From Calliopum simillimum (taxonomy: Eukaryota > Arthropoda > Insecta > Diptera > Lauxaniidae): a stretch of DNA of 64,000 bases. This document shows positions 52,921 to 63,349 of this stretch, piece by piece. Under the pieces are notes generated by a model that did not search any database, had not been told where the DNA came from, and worked only from the letters and a program-made list of their open reading frames with translations. Made by a program: the position numbers and the translations under genes. The stretch is from assembly GCA_951812925.1 (NCBI GenBank), contig OX638370.1:27395964-27459963 (forward strand). The letters are read 5' to 3'. The first letter of the stretch is position 1, and each line of letters begins with the position of its first letter.

Positions 52921-53936
52921 GTATATCGACGGCTTATATTCAATACCCTCTATCTACAATTTTCACGAAAATTAGTTTTTGATGGTAAGACCTTCATTGA
53001 GACAAATGGCGTCTATGATATTAATTCCAAACGAAAAATTTGCTTCCAGAGCTACTTTTTTCCATATAACGAAATTCACTATCTACAGCAATCGATTTTG
53101 TGAAATGCAATATCCTCTATCTACATATGAAAAATTAAAGATTTTTCATTTTATTATATTTATTGGGTGGCTGTTATATACAAGGTCATGACAAACAGTC
53201 GTTAATCGGCTCCAAAAGTCGAAAATAAATTTTCTTGTTTTTTTCAGTTATGTATGTTGAACCTTGATAGCACTGCTGAGTCATGATTGGCCCTTCTGTA
53301 AACAAACAGTTAAGGCTAGACGCATGAAATTTGGTACAGATGAAAACAATATTACTAGGCTATCTGAGATCCAAAATGGGCGTGATCGGTTAAACTTGAT
53401 TTGAAAATTAATACAATTGAGGAGTGTGCGCACCAAAGGGCCTAGGTACCATTTGTGTCATAATATGAATCGGGTGACATTTTGTTAGAAATGATAATAA
53501 TTGTTCTCTGTTTTCACGAAAAATTGACTCGATGGCGTGGAATTGATGGCATTATATTCAAAAAAATTATACCGGTCAAATAACTGATTATTATGGCACA
53601 TAATATGTATGAGATTACTTTTGCCTCGAAATGGTACTTAGGCCCTTTGGTACGGCCACTCCTCAATTGTATGTATGTATGTATGTATTCTCCTTTAACT
53701 CCTAAGAGGAGCATAGGGCCTCAATTGTACATACGAGTCAAAAGAAACTGGGTATTAGAGCGGTATCTAGACGGACTTGTGAATGCAAAACATGAGAACT
53801 GAAATCTGAGCTGAGTTACTAGAAAGTACATGTACACAGAAGCAAGGGTCTTTATTCCCTACTCCCCGCCCAGGCCCGCCATGGTCTTGCGCCCTAGTTT
53901 TTTATAGCAGTTTATGGTGGACTCTGATTAGTGGTG

Positions 53937-54231
53937 AGCAAACCAAGACCAAAGCAGTCTTGGTCTTGTTCTTGCATATTGTGTCTTGGTCATTAAGTCT
54001 TGGTCTCAAAGATGCCAAATTTCGAATTGAGATATGATTTTATGCTTGAAACGGGCGTGACACACCTATTAACTATAAATTCGAAAGACTTAAAAGCAGT
54101 CATGGTCTTGATGTTAATCCTGAGCAAGACCAAGACCACAGAAGTCTTGGTCTAGCAATGATATCAGCGTCTTGGTCTAATGCCGAGACCAAGACCAAGA
54201 ATCAAGACCAAGACTAATTTTGCTCATCACT
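53937..54231. mobile_element. Small hAT-like MITE with AAGACCAAGACC arms
   Basis: Ends TTAGTGGTGAGCAAACCAAG and TTTTGCTCATCACTAA match those of the insertion in the IR intron. The arms are built of GACCAAGACC and its complement. A clean target duplication could not be assigned. Confidence 0.65.
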
Positions 54232-54425
54232 AACTGGAATTTCCTTATTACGCATCTAAACTAGGATTTTTTCTATCATGTAAGAATTCTGAGTTATCTT
54301 TTCTTAGAAGTCCAAAAATCACTGTTTTGAGGCCTACTTAAAGCAATATAGCAAGCTATAAACAAGGATAACTCAGGATCCTTACATGATAGAAAAAAAA
54401 GCAAATTTAGATTCATAACAAGCAT

Positions 54426-56364
54426 TAGTGCTGCGACATCGACATCGATGTTGATGAAACATCGATGTTTTGCAAGAACATCGACTGTTTTTAACATCGA
54501 TGTTTAAAGTTCGATTTTTTTGCGAAATCGATTTTTTGCCTCGATGTTTTCACAAATTCTGTTTTCACAAATTTCGTTTGCGCAAATTTTGCTTAGACAA
54601 TTCGAATTTAAGATTGAAACTACTTACTATTAAGGGTGTGCAAAGAGCTGTTCGAACCTTTTCGAGAATTCCGTCGCTTGTTTGCTCGTTTGTTCGAATG
54701 TTCGTAGCTTGCAACTTGTTTGCCAACTGCTTCGCTCTTGTTGCAAGTTGTTGCACAGGCTACTGTGTACGCAACGTTACAGCCAACACATTGGCTTGCT
54801 TGTATCATACAAGTTGTGTGTGAGTCCGGATTTAAGCTTATTGTTGGTTTTGGTTAGATAAAATGTTTAAGTTATTTTTGAATGGGATATGCCACAAACC
54901 CAAAATATTTCGTCATTTGTATAGGGGCTGAAATATCTTATCTTCAAAAATTCATAACTCGGAAAATAAGAGTCATATTGTAAAAATCCGAAAGGATATT
55001 TTGATAAGGTAGATTGTGGCTATTCGATGCTATTAATAAAAAAGAATTTCACTTTTCTTGTAGCTTTGCTGTAAAACTTAACACAGCGTTTTCTTCAACT
55101 TCAAGCAAGGATATTTCAAAATCCTGCAAGTGTAATGAAAGTTCTGCAATGGAGACGGATTCAGCGTCAAAAAGTACATAAGGCTGCATATAAGAATTAA
55201 AAAGTTCATTCCACTTTTTTTTTTGTGCCTCAGTTATTAATCAAAATTCTTATTTTGATAAAAAAGTGGGCGTAGCAATTATTAAACAAAGCCTACTTTT
55301 CGTTATGCTTTAGATACTCATGATAGAGATCCGCATACCAAATTTCATCAAAATACGTTGTACCATTTGTGAGAAATAGCATTTTATTTGTTTTACTAGT
55401 ATGGGAGGTTCCACACACACCGCCGATATTTTGCTCATTTTCAGGTCATGGGTGCCTAATAGCAAGTAGACTCCCTACAGTTAAATTCCGAAAGATTACT
55501 TTAGTAGTTTTCTTTTTATAGCGTATTATATTTTTTGTGGGCGGTGCCACGCCCTTCAATGTATTTTCCCAATATAACGTTATATCACATATTAATCCTT
55601 GTTTGCAGTGGTAACATCTCCTAAATTATCATTAAAATTGTTTTAGTCGTTTTCGAGTAATATTGAATTCAATGTTCAATGGTTAAAAAGAGGGCGTGGC
55701 ACTTCTTCGATACCGCCCACTTTTCGGTTGTTAAAAGGCATTGATACGCAGTACCTACATTCCAATTTTCATTGAAATATCTTGTAATCTTTGGAGATAT
55801 AGCATTTTACGTATTTTGCTTGTATGGGAGGCTCCACGCGCAACGGCGATATTTCGCCCATCTTTCGGTTCATCTTAGAAAAAAAATTGTTCATGCATTT
55901 TGTAGAAAGTTCAATTTCCTATAAGGGTCTCTCCGAACTGTGTTTTCGTCAGACTTACCCTTCATGAAAACTTATTTACGCACGTAAGCCCCCCCCGTAA
56001 GCCCCCCTTTTCATAGACCAGGTCACATATACTTAAAGTTTCGTTAAAATAATGACATTTTTTTTAGCTACATATTCAAATTGCTATGGCTGCTATAATT
56101 TAAAATTAAAGTGAAATATTTAAATTAATACAAAAATATGCAATATTTTCCATTTATATATGTATTTAATTTTAGTGTTCCATGTTCTAAACAAAATTTG
56201 AGAGAATTTGATTCATTTTGGCAGAGTTTTCAACGTATTAAAAAAGTAATCGATGTTGACAAAAATCGATATTTTTTTGGCGATGTTTTCTAGACATCGA
56301 TGTTTAATTCAGAAAACATCGATGTTCAAAAAATCGATGTTTTACGGCCGATGTCGCAGCACTA
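54426..56364. mobile_element. 1.94-kb hAT element with ACATCGATGT-rich ends
   Basis: Ends TAGTGCTGCGACATCGACAT and the complement are flanked by the perfect 8-bp duplication ACAAGCAT (54418-54425 and 56365-56372). Both termini carry many palindromic ACATCGATGTT motifs. The interior (54880-56180) is dispersed-repeat material with several 'gggcgtggc' boxes, shared in part with 5930-6180. The frames at 54470-54823 and on the opposite strand have no domain features. Confidence 0.92.
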
Positions 56365-56859
56365 ACAAGCATATCAAAGTACAAAATAAACGGCTATAAA
56401 AATTAAGGACCTATGATAATCTGAGCTCAGGTTTCGGTTCTCATATTTTGCATTCTCTAGTCCGCCAGGCGCCTAACCTATTTTGAGTTTTCTTTTGCTA
56501 AAAAACCATCTATTAGTAAATAATTCATAAAAAAAAAATGGTTTTTATTATTGTGCAATAGGCTCTATCTGCTTGTTTGAACACGCATTTTATATTATAT
56601 TTGAATTGCAATATCCTCTATCTACTATAAAAACGCGAATAACTATGGTTTTTTTTAATTTTTTTATTTGAAGGATCTAGTGGCTCTTTTTAATTAATAT
56701 CGTAGTACTTCGTTTGATTAACACTATAAAAAATAGCGAATAAAACAGTTTTTTTGCTCTTCTGAAAAATTGTGTTTTTGTAGATAGAGTGTTTTGAATA
56801 TAAGCCGTCGATATGTAATTTGGTTGCAGTGCGTAGCTCCGTTTATAAGAGCTCCTTGC

Positions 56860-57177
56860 CCCAGTGTGTGTCGTAACGTTGGGTGTATTACCCTTTTTTA
56901 TAGATATTATCATGGGATGTGTACTAGAGAAATTTATGAACTGGTTTCATCAGTTCGTATATTTTCTCGTAGCACTCGGGCGTCTCATCAGGCCATCCCC
57001 ATTGCGTCACAACGGTGTCTAACGCAACATCGCACTATCGGGACAATTCGTACTTTGGTCGTACGATTAAGTAGTAAACAAAATCTCCCTGCGACCGTTT
57101 CTCCCGATAGCTGTCATATCGGTAGTTTTAAGAAAAATGTTCATCGACACTGCTCTTCTTTTCCCCCATCCTTCTAA
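56860..57177 (+). pseudogene. LINE reverse-transcriptase 3' fragment, copy 3
   Basis: Open from RNVGCITLFYRYYHGMCTRE through SSVRIFSRSTRASHQAIP to FKKNVHRHCSSFPPSF, nearly the same as 40256-40564. The following 180 bp to the IR pseudogene are also shared, including CTATCCCCTGAGCGTTGGTT. This shows that the RT/IR junction was duplicated as a unit. Confidence 0.85.
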
Positions 57178-57356
57178 CCTATTTCCTTTTCTACAAATCA
57201 ACATGGTGCATTGCATTTATAGCGACTATCCCCTGAGCGTTGGTTTAGGTAATGAAAAAAAAAAAATATACAGGGTGCCATAAGTGAATATATTAACCAT
57301 TTAATTTTTAAGCTTATGAAATAAAATTTGCATTTATTTCAGAATATAATACATAA

Positions 57357-57510
57357 TTTGTCGAGATTTGCAATATTTTTTATATCAGGCGTGCTGCATT
57401 ATTCGAGCCGTAAGGTTTTTGCTTATGCCATTAAGGTGTGCTTACTGCAGCATTATATGGATATTACCGAATTTGAATCTGTGGGTATGGCACATCTGAA
57501 GATTTACATT
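57357..57510 (+). pseudogene. IR pseudogene, part 1 (before LINE insertion)
   Basis: Matches IR exon 2 near 34663-34830 with CTGCATTATTCGAGC, then GATATTACCGAATTTGAATC and GGTATGGCACATCTGAAGATT. Immediately after MAHLKI the sequence switches to LINE endonuclease. It is slightly better preserved than the copy at 40739. Confidence 0.9.
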
Positions 57511-60012
57511 CCGCCGAACAGTAATTTGGATTTATATAAATCACACGTGGATAATATATCCAGTTCATATGATTCTTTATCCACCGAAAAGTGTCAAATT
57601 ATGGTCTTTGGTGATTTTAATTTGTCTGGAGTTACGTGGTCTCAGATCCATGATGTTAATTATCTTTCTGCATCTAATGTTACAAGTGCAATTGAATTGT
57701 ATGTTATAGATAGTTTTTTAGCGCTTGGTTTAATCCAAATTAATAATTGCTTCAATAGTATAAATAGATTATTGGATTTAGTTTTTATTTCTAATAATAT
57801 CAATTATAATATTCATGAATCAGCTTTTACGCTTTCCCCAGCTAGTGTGCATCATGTACCTTTAGAGTTCGAATTTTCATTTTATAAATTTCTTTCTCTT
57901 CCTAAAATTTCAAAATTGTATCATTTTAATTTTAATATGTGTGACTTTAATGTAGTCAATCGTGCCATTTGTCTCATTGACTGGGACAGTGAGTTTTAAA
58001 ACCTAGACACTTTGTCGTGTTTTAACGTTTTTAAATTTTTAATTGGTAACATTTGCCGTCAATACATCCCCAAGGTTAAGGAATGTGTGTATAAGTTGCC
58101 ATGGTATAACAGAGGGCTAAAAAAATTAAAAAATTTACGTACAAAATTTTATAAGCTGTTTTTGAGTACCAATCTGGACATTCATTTTCTTAAATACAGG
58201 CATTATATGCGTGAGTTTAATTTTTTGGAGAAATACCTTTATAGACAATATCTGAATAAGTTTGAAGTGAATATTAAGAAAAATTCTAAGTCTTTTTGGA
58301 CGTACGTGAAATCTAAAAAAGGCTGTTCGAGCATTCCTTCGTCTATGTTTTTGGATGATAAACTTTCAAATGATGCTTTGTTTACTGCTAACCTTTTTGC
58401 CGAATATTTCAGGTCCAATTTCGAACTGCCAGTTAATTCCACCACCGGTGTTTCAGAAAATGTTGGTCCGGCGGTAGATTTTGGATCCCTCAGTTTAAGC
58501 GAAAGTGATGTTTTAAAGGGCATTCAATGTCTTAAAGCTTCAACTCAGGTTGATTCTGATGGCATTAGTGCATTTTTTATCAAAAACTGTGCGGAACACT
58601 TACTGTATCCGCTAAAAGTAATTTTTAATAGCTCTTTGAGTTCCGGGATTTTTCTTGATTGTTGGAAAGTAGCTTTTATCACACCGATACATAAATCTGG
58701 CTGTAAAAATAATATAGCTAACTATAGGCCCATTTCTAAGTTAAATGTTATCCCCAAGCTTCTGGAGTGTATTGTTAAAGAAAAACTTTTCTTTGCAGTT
58801 AAAAATACCATCTCTCCATATCAGCATGGCTTTGTTTCTGGCCGTTCAACTATTTCCAACTTGTTATTGTTTTCGGAGTATTGTTTATCAGCTTTTCAAT
58901 TAGGTTACCAAGTAGATGTCATTTATACGGATTTTTCTAAAGCTTTCGACAAAATTTCGCACTCTTTATTGTTGAAAAAATGTCAAGTATTGGGTCTACA
59001 TTCGACCTTTTTGAAGTGGCTGGAATCGTACTTATTTAACCGTAAATGCTTTGTTGTATTTGATCAAGTAAAATCAGTAGCTTTTTAAGCAACATCTGGC
59101 GTCCCACAAGGCAGTATTTTGGGCCCCTTGTTGTTTATTATTTTTATAAATGATATCACGTCCATTTTTGTTCATTGTAAGTGTCTTCTCTATGCTGATG
59201 ACCTTAAGATCTTCCTTAAAATAAGGAATAGATATGATATAGATCTTCTTCAGGGTGAAATTAATAAACTCTATGATTGGTGTATTAAAAACCGTCTCTT
59301 TCTAAATCTGAATAAATGTGTTTTTATGTCTTTTTCACGATCAAACTCTCTATTTTCCTCTTCTTATTCCATTTCAAATACTACTTTACTGCCTGTTTCT
59401 CAGTTTAAAGATTTGGGTGTTGTATTTGATGTGAATTTTACTTTTCGTGCCCATTTGGATTATATTATACCTAAAGCTTATGCGATGTTGGGCTTTATAA
59501 GGCGTAACGGGTCCTCTTTCAGAGATCCATACACTCTTAAAGTTCTATTCACTAGTCTTGTTCGTTCGAGGCTAGAATATGCTTCGGTTATATGGAATCC
59601 ATATTATGAGTGTCATAAGTTTCGACTTGAGAGAGTACAGAAATCATTTACAAGATTTGCGTTGTGTACTATTAATTTCCTTGAGATCCCGTCATATAAT
59701 GCTCGTTGCCTTTTGATTGGTTTGAAAACGTTGGAAAACAGGAGAAATGTCTTGTCGTTACTTTTTTTGTTTGACATTGTGTCTGGTAGCGTTGATTGCC
59801 CAGAATTGCTTAATTTGATACATTTTAATGTTCCTCAAAGAGCTCTTAGGAATACAGAACCTTTTTATTTAAGTACTGTTAGCACAAATTATGCTGCCAA
59901 TGCTCCTATTGTTAGATCACTAAGAATGTTTAATAATATAAGTCGTAACTGTAATTTAGATTTTTCTTTATCTAAGAATGAAATGAGATCGACTTTAAAT
60001 CGTATATTTTAA
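57511..60012 (+). pseudogene. LINE ORF2 (endonuclease, partial, plus reverse transcriptase), two stops
   Basis: A single phase runs from 57511 to 60012, interrupted only by TAA at 57997 and TAA at 59086. The RT domain has DSDGISAFFIK, NYRPISKLNVIPKLLECIV, DVIYTDFSKAFDKISHSLL, SGVPQGSILGPLLFIIFIND and the catalytic CLLYADDLKIF. A C-terminal region (VRSRLEYASVIWNPYY) follows. All catalytic RT residues visible are intact; it is non-functional because of the stops and the missing 5' part. Confidence 0.9.
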
Positions 60013-60090
60013 ATTGCATTGTAATTACTTTCTAGTCTGTAAGAATTTATGTTCATAGACTTAATAAAGAAAATAAAAAAAAAAAAAAAT
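57511..60090 (+). mobile_element. 5'-truncated Jockey-like LINE inside the IR pseudogene
   Basis: It starts in the endonuclease domain (YIPPNSNLDLYKSHVDN, QIMVFGDFNLSGVTW) and ends with CTGTAAGAATTTATGTTCAT, AATAAAG and a poly(A) run at 60076-60089, as expected for target-primed reverse transcription. IR pseudogene sequence resumes right after it. The same family is represented by fragments at 3421, 12931 and 14701. Confidence 0.92.
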
Positions 60091-60094
60091 ATAA

Positions 60095-60240
60095 TATTTC
60101 CACTCTTGGTTGATATGCTGTGCGAGGGTTTTGTGTTATCTCTGATAGAACGCCATGACGAACAGCTGAAAATGATTCACATTAAGAAGCGCCGATTATG
60201 TTTACAAGTGGAGAATAAATCCAATGGTATAGAGTTGATA
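60095..60240 (+). pseudogene. IR pseudogene, part 2 (last membrane helix and tail)
   Basis: Reads LLVDMLCEGFVLSLIERHDE then QLKMIHIKKRRLCLQVEN; the intact gene has LLVVMLIVAFVLFLIERYGE and QLMLVHFKKRRLWLWLNG. It lies about 200 bp before the stop of ACS4 in convergent orientation, as IR does before ACS2. Confidence 0.9.
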
Positions 60241-60388
60241 CTTTATGTATTTAAGTATAATTTGCGGAATACAAACAAAACATTTCTTAATTATTAGCAA
60301 ATTTTGATAAAACTAAATTTTTTCTCTAGTGTTCTTAAAAAGTGTCTGAAGATAAAAATTACACTTTTATTTTGTATGCAATTGAATT

Positions 60389-60394
60389 TTTATT
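60389..60394 (-). terminator. Poly(A) signal AATAAA of ACS4
   Basis: Minus-strand AATAAA 45 bp past the stop codon, the same distance as in ACS2. Confidence 0.6.
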
Positions 60395-60438
60395 GCTCTT
60401 ACTTATAATACTATAGTATACATATACAAATGTAGATG

Positions 60439-63349
60439 CTAGCGGTCAGCACTTGACTTTGCTGCAATAAACTGCGCCTTTGCTTCCTTCTTTAGGGTCT
60501 TGCCATTCTGATTATGCGGTATTTTTTCCACAAACAATACACCACCATTCAGCTGTTTATGCGGCACTACCAACTCTTTTTGCACATGATTTTTTATATT
60601 TTCTGCACTAAGAGAGCTACCTTCCGCTTTGACTACTAAAGCACCCGCTAAATCACCATAAGCCTCATCATAAACGCCAATTACACAGGCTTCCACAACA
60701 TCTGGTAGATCTGTGATGCATTTTTCAATTTCCGTGGGCCAATAATGCATAGCCTGAAACTTCAGTATTTCCTTTTTGCGGTCTACGACATAAAGAAAAT
60801 GTTCCTCATCAAAATAGCCAACATCACCTGTGTGGTACCAGCCCTGCAAATCTAAGGCCGCTTGTGTCCCCTCCGGATTGCCATAGTAACCATTCCATCG
60901 CTTTGATTGGTATGCATAAATTTCGCCAACTTCATTGGGCCCCAAATTCTTACCGTCGTCATCGACAATGCGAACCTTTACACCTGGCATAAGTTTACCA
61001 CTGGAGGCTGGCTTTTCTAGACCAAGATTTACACTAACACCACCGAATTCGCTCATACCATATGAAAAACTAATTATTGCTTTCGGAGCGATACGTTGTA
61101 GTTCCTGTAAGGAAGTGAGTGCTATGGTAGCCCCACCTGAAGTGATTAGACGTAAAGATGCCAGATTTGCTGGTGTAGCTGTTGGACATTTAATGAGTGA
61201 ACTGATATGGTAGGGAAGCAAAACTGTATAAGTTATTTTGTTCTCCTTTACCAAACGAACAAACTCATCTGCAGAAAATATTTGATCACTAATAATACGA
61301 GTACAACTGGTCGTGCAGGAAACCATCATCGCCATAAAACCAGTTCCCCAATCAAGCCCAGTTGAAGTATAAATTACATCATCGCTGTTAAAGGACGAAC
61401 TACGAGTAGCAGGGAAATAAACGTAATATTTAAGTGTGAAAATACACATTTTGGAAATTTCTTACACTGCAATAGACAGCACCTTATGGTTTGTCATGCA
61501 AACACCTTTCGGCAAACCAGTCGTACCAGACGAACAAAGTATTCCCACTGTTTGATCGCCACCATGTAGTAATGCTTCCGGTCTAGTTGATGAAATAAAA
61601 GTTAAAATGATCGCTGATTTAGGCAGTTAGCTATTTTGCAAGGCACTTACTTGTAGAAATGTTCTGTTTTTGTAGGCTCCAGCAAGTCTTGTACTTTGGG
61701 AATATCATCCACATGATCTGTTATGGTATATATTTGAGGTTTAAATGTTTCTGTTGCCAATCGCACTTTATCGTAATCTTGGCCATCGCAAAAAATCAAT
61801 TTAGGTTTTGTTATGCCGAAGATATGCTTTAAAGTTTCTGAAAGAGATTAAGAAAATTAGCAATCCTTTCATATGCCATGTGACATCAGAATCCATCGAT
61901 TCAAAACGACAATATACAGCGTGGGCCCTAATAACTGTAGCACTTTTTTGAAGCTTTTATATAAGAAAATAGGCATGCTTTTAAAAGTTTGTGAGCGATG
62001 GAAGCGAAGAGAGAGCTTCTACAAAAGTTACAATTGCAACACAAAAAAACAGGGGAGATCGTTAAGTTGCTGCAGAAGCTAGATATCAACAGCTGATTTG
62101 TGCAGCGTACTGTAGCTTGGTTGAAAACAAAACAAAGTATTGATAAATCTAAGAAAACCGGACGAAACTTCATGGTTCGAACTGGAGCTTTGGTGAAGAT
62201 TATTCGTGAAAGAATAAGAAATAATTGCTCCATTTCAAGGGAAAAATTGGTCAATGACTTTAATGTGAGCCGACAAACCATCAAAAACGTCATTAAAGAA
62301 AACTTGAAGATGAAGGGTTGTAAAAAGATAAGGATTCATGGTCTTACGGAGCGTTAAAAAGAAATCCGGAAGTAAATAAGCACTCTACTCCTGCAAAGGC
62401 ACGCAAAGTGCAAGATTATATTTTCGGATGAGAAGTTGTTCATACTGCAAATAAGTCACAACCCATAGAATCACCGCATGTATGCACCAAGGATGTGTGA
62501 TATTCCTCCAGATAAAAAAGCTGTCGAAAGGTATCAAAACACCAGATCTGTTATGGTCAGGAGAGACATTTCCGAAAAATGCGAGCTTCCCCGACTTTTC
62601 ATTGATAATGGCGTCAAAATAAACGCGCGATATTACTTGGACAAAGTACTTGCCACCCGTTTCTTGCCTCATACATTTGAGCTTTTTGGCAATGAGCCAT
62701 ATTGCTTCCAGCAAGATTCTGCTCCGGCACACAAGGCAAAAACCATTGAGCACTGGTGCAAATAAAATATTCCATGTTTTATTCCGGTAGAAGAATGGCC
62801 TCCATCTTTTCCCGATCTAAACCCTCTAGATTTCTGCATATGGGAATATATGCTGGAGAAGTTTAAAAACCTCAAAAACATAAAAATGGAACAATACAAA
62901 AGCCGTTTGAGAAAAATTTGGGATAAAATACCAGACGAAGTCGTCTGTAAGAGTTTCCCAAAACGTTTGAGACTGACAATGAAAGGGGAACGATTTGAGC
63001 TTAATCAGACATAATGCAAGCCAATCATATAAATTAATAGCAAAATAGGTTTTCACACCAAAATGCCTTTTAGTTCTTTTTTTCTGTGAAAAATATGGTG
63101 CGACCGTTATTAGGGCCTACGCTGTATATAAGTTAACTTACGTTCGTCTAATGTTGGGTTAACTGCATGAAATGGTGTACAATTCATAAAACATGCCACT
63201 GCGATTGGAGTAACGTATGTAGAATTTCTTGCCACAATACCAACGATGTCGTCCTGACTTAAGGTCATGGTTTTGAAATGTTGTGCAATGCGTATGGCCG
63301 CAGTGATAGCTTCACCATTGGTCATTGTAACGTCATCTTTATCAAAGAT
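60439..63349 (-). CDS. Acyl-CoA synthetase, luciferase/4CL-like (ACS4), first exon not found
   Basis: Exons 2-5 on the minus strand: 63349-63142, 61837-61651, 61582-61466 and 61399-60439. Lengths equal the paralogues except that exon 5 is 961 nt: one codon is missing at its start (SSFNSDD against QPFVNSDD). Motifs are intact: SSGTTGLPKGV, A5 SYGMSEFGG, YHTGDVGYFDEEHFLYVVDR and NGKTLKKEAK. The C-terminus is SSADR. The 144-nt exon 1 (MMNLIPSYYDE...) is not seen in 63350-64000, although in ACS2 and ACS3 it lies within 380 bp. Either it lies beyond the window, as a longer intron like ACS1's would allow, or it is lost. Intron 2 contains a maT-like transposon. It is the most diverged of the three right-hand copies. 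Confidence 0.88.
61917..63124 (+). mobile_element. maT-like DD37D transposon in ACS4 intron 2
   Basis: 1208 bp with inverted ends CAGCGTGGGCCCTAATAAC / GTTATTAGGGCCTACGCTG, flanked by TA (61915-61916 and 63125-63126). It carries one transposase frame in the opposite orientation to ACS4. Catalytic spacing is DD37D, as in the maT group of Tc1/mariner. Confidence 0.92.
61998..63014 (+). pseudogene. maT-like transposase with five in-frame stops
   Basis: One uninterrupted phase from ATG 61998 to TAA 63012 (338 codons) with internal stops at 62094, 62355, 62373, near 62466 and 62763 and no frameshift. The N-terminal region has HTH-like segments (IRNNCSISREKLVNDFNVSR, QTIKNVIKENL). Catalytic motifs IIFSDEKLF, YCFQQDSAPAH and FPDLNPLDFCIWEYM are all present, with 37 residues between the last two Asp. 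The catalytic residues outlived the reading frame. Confidence 0.9.

Larger units (their letters stand above)
52924..56813. mobile_element. 3.9-kb composite element with TATCGACGGC ends
   Basis: Inverted ends TATCGACGGCTTATATTCAA and the complement, about 38 bp including CCTCTATCTAC, are flanked by TGTA at 52920-52923 and 56814-56817. Flanking dispersed repeat rejoins across it. The interior has no transposase; it holds two hAT-type insertions and 'gggcgtggc' repeat boxes. 53170-53930 is dispersed repeat with a TATG microsatellite at 53670-53690. Confidence 0.7.

Noticed and set aside
54470..54823. 117-codon Cys/Phe-rich frame
   Set aside because: Runs through the palindromic end and interior of a hAT element with clean target duplications; no signal peptide or cysteine pattern of a known secreted family is convincing.
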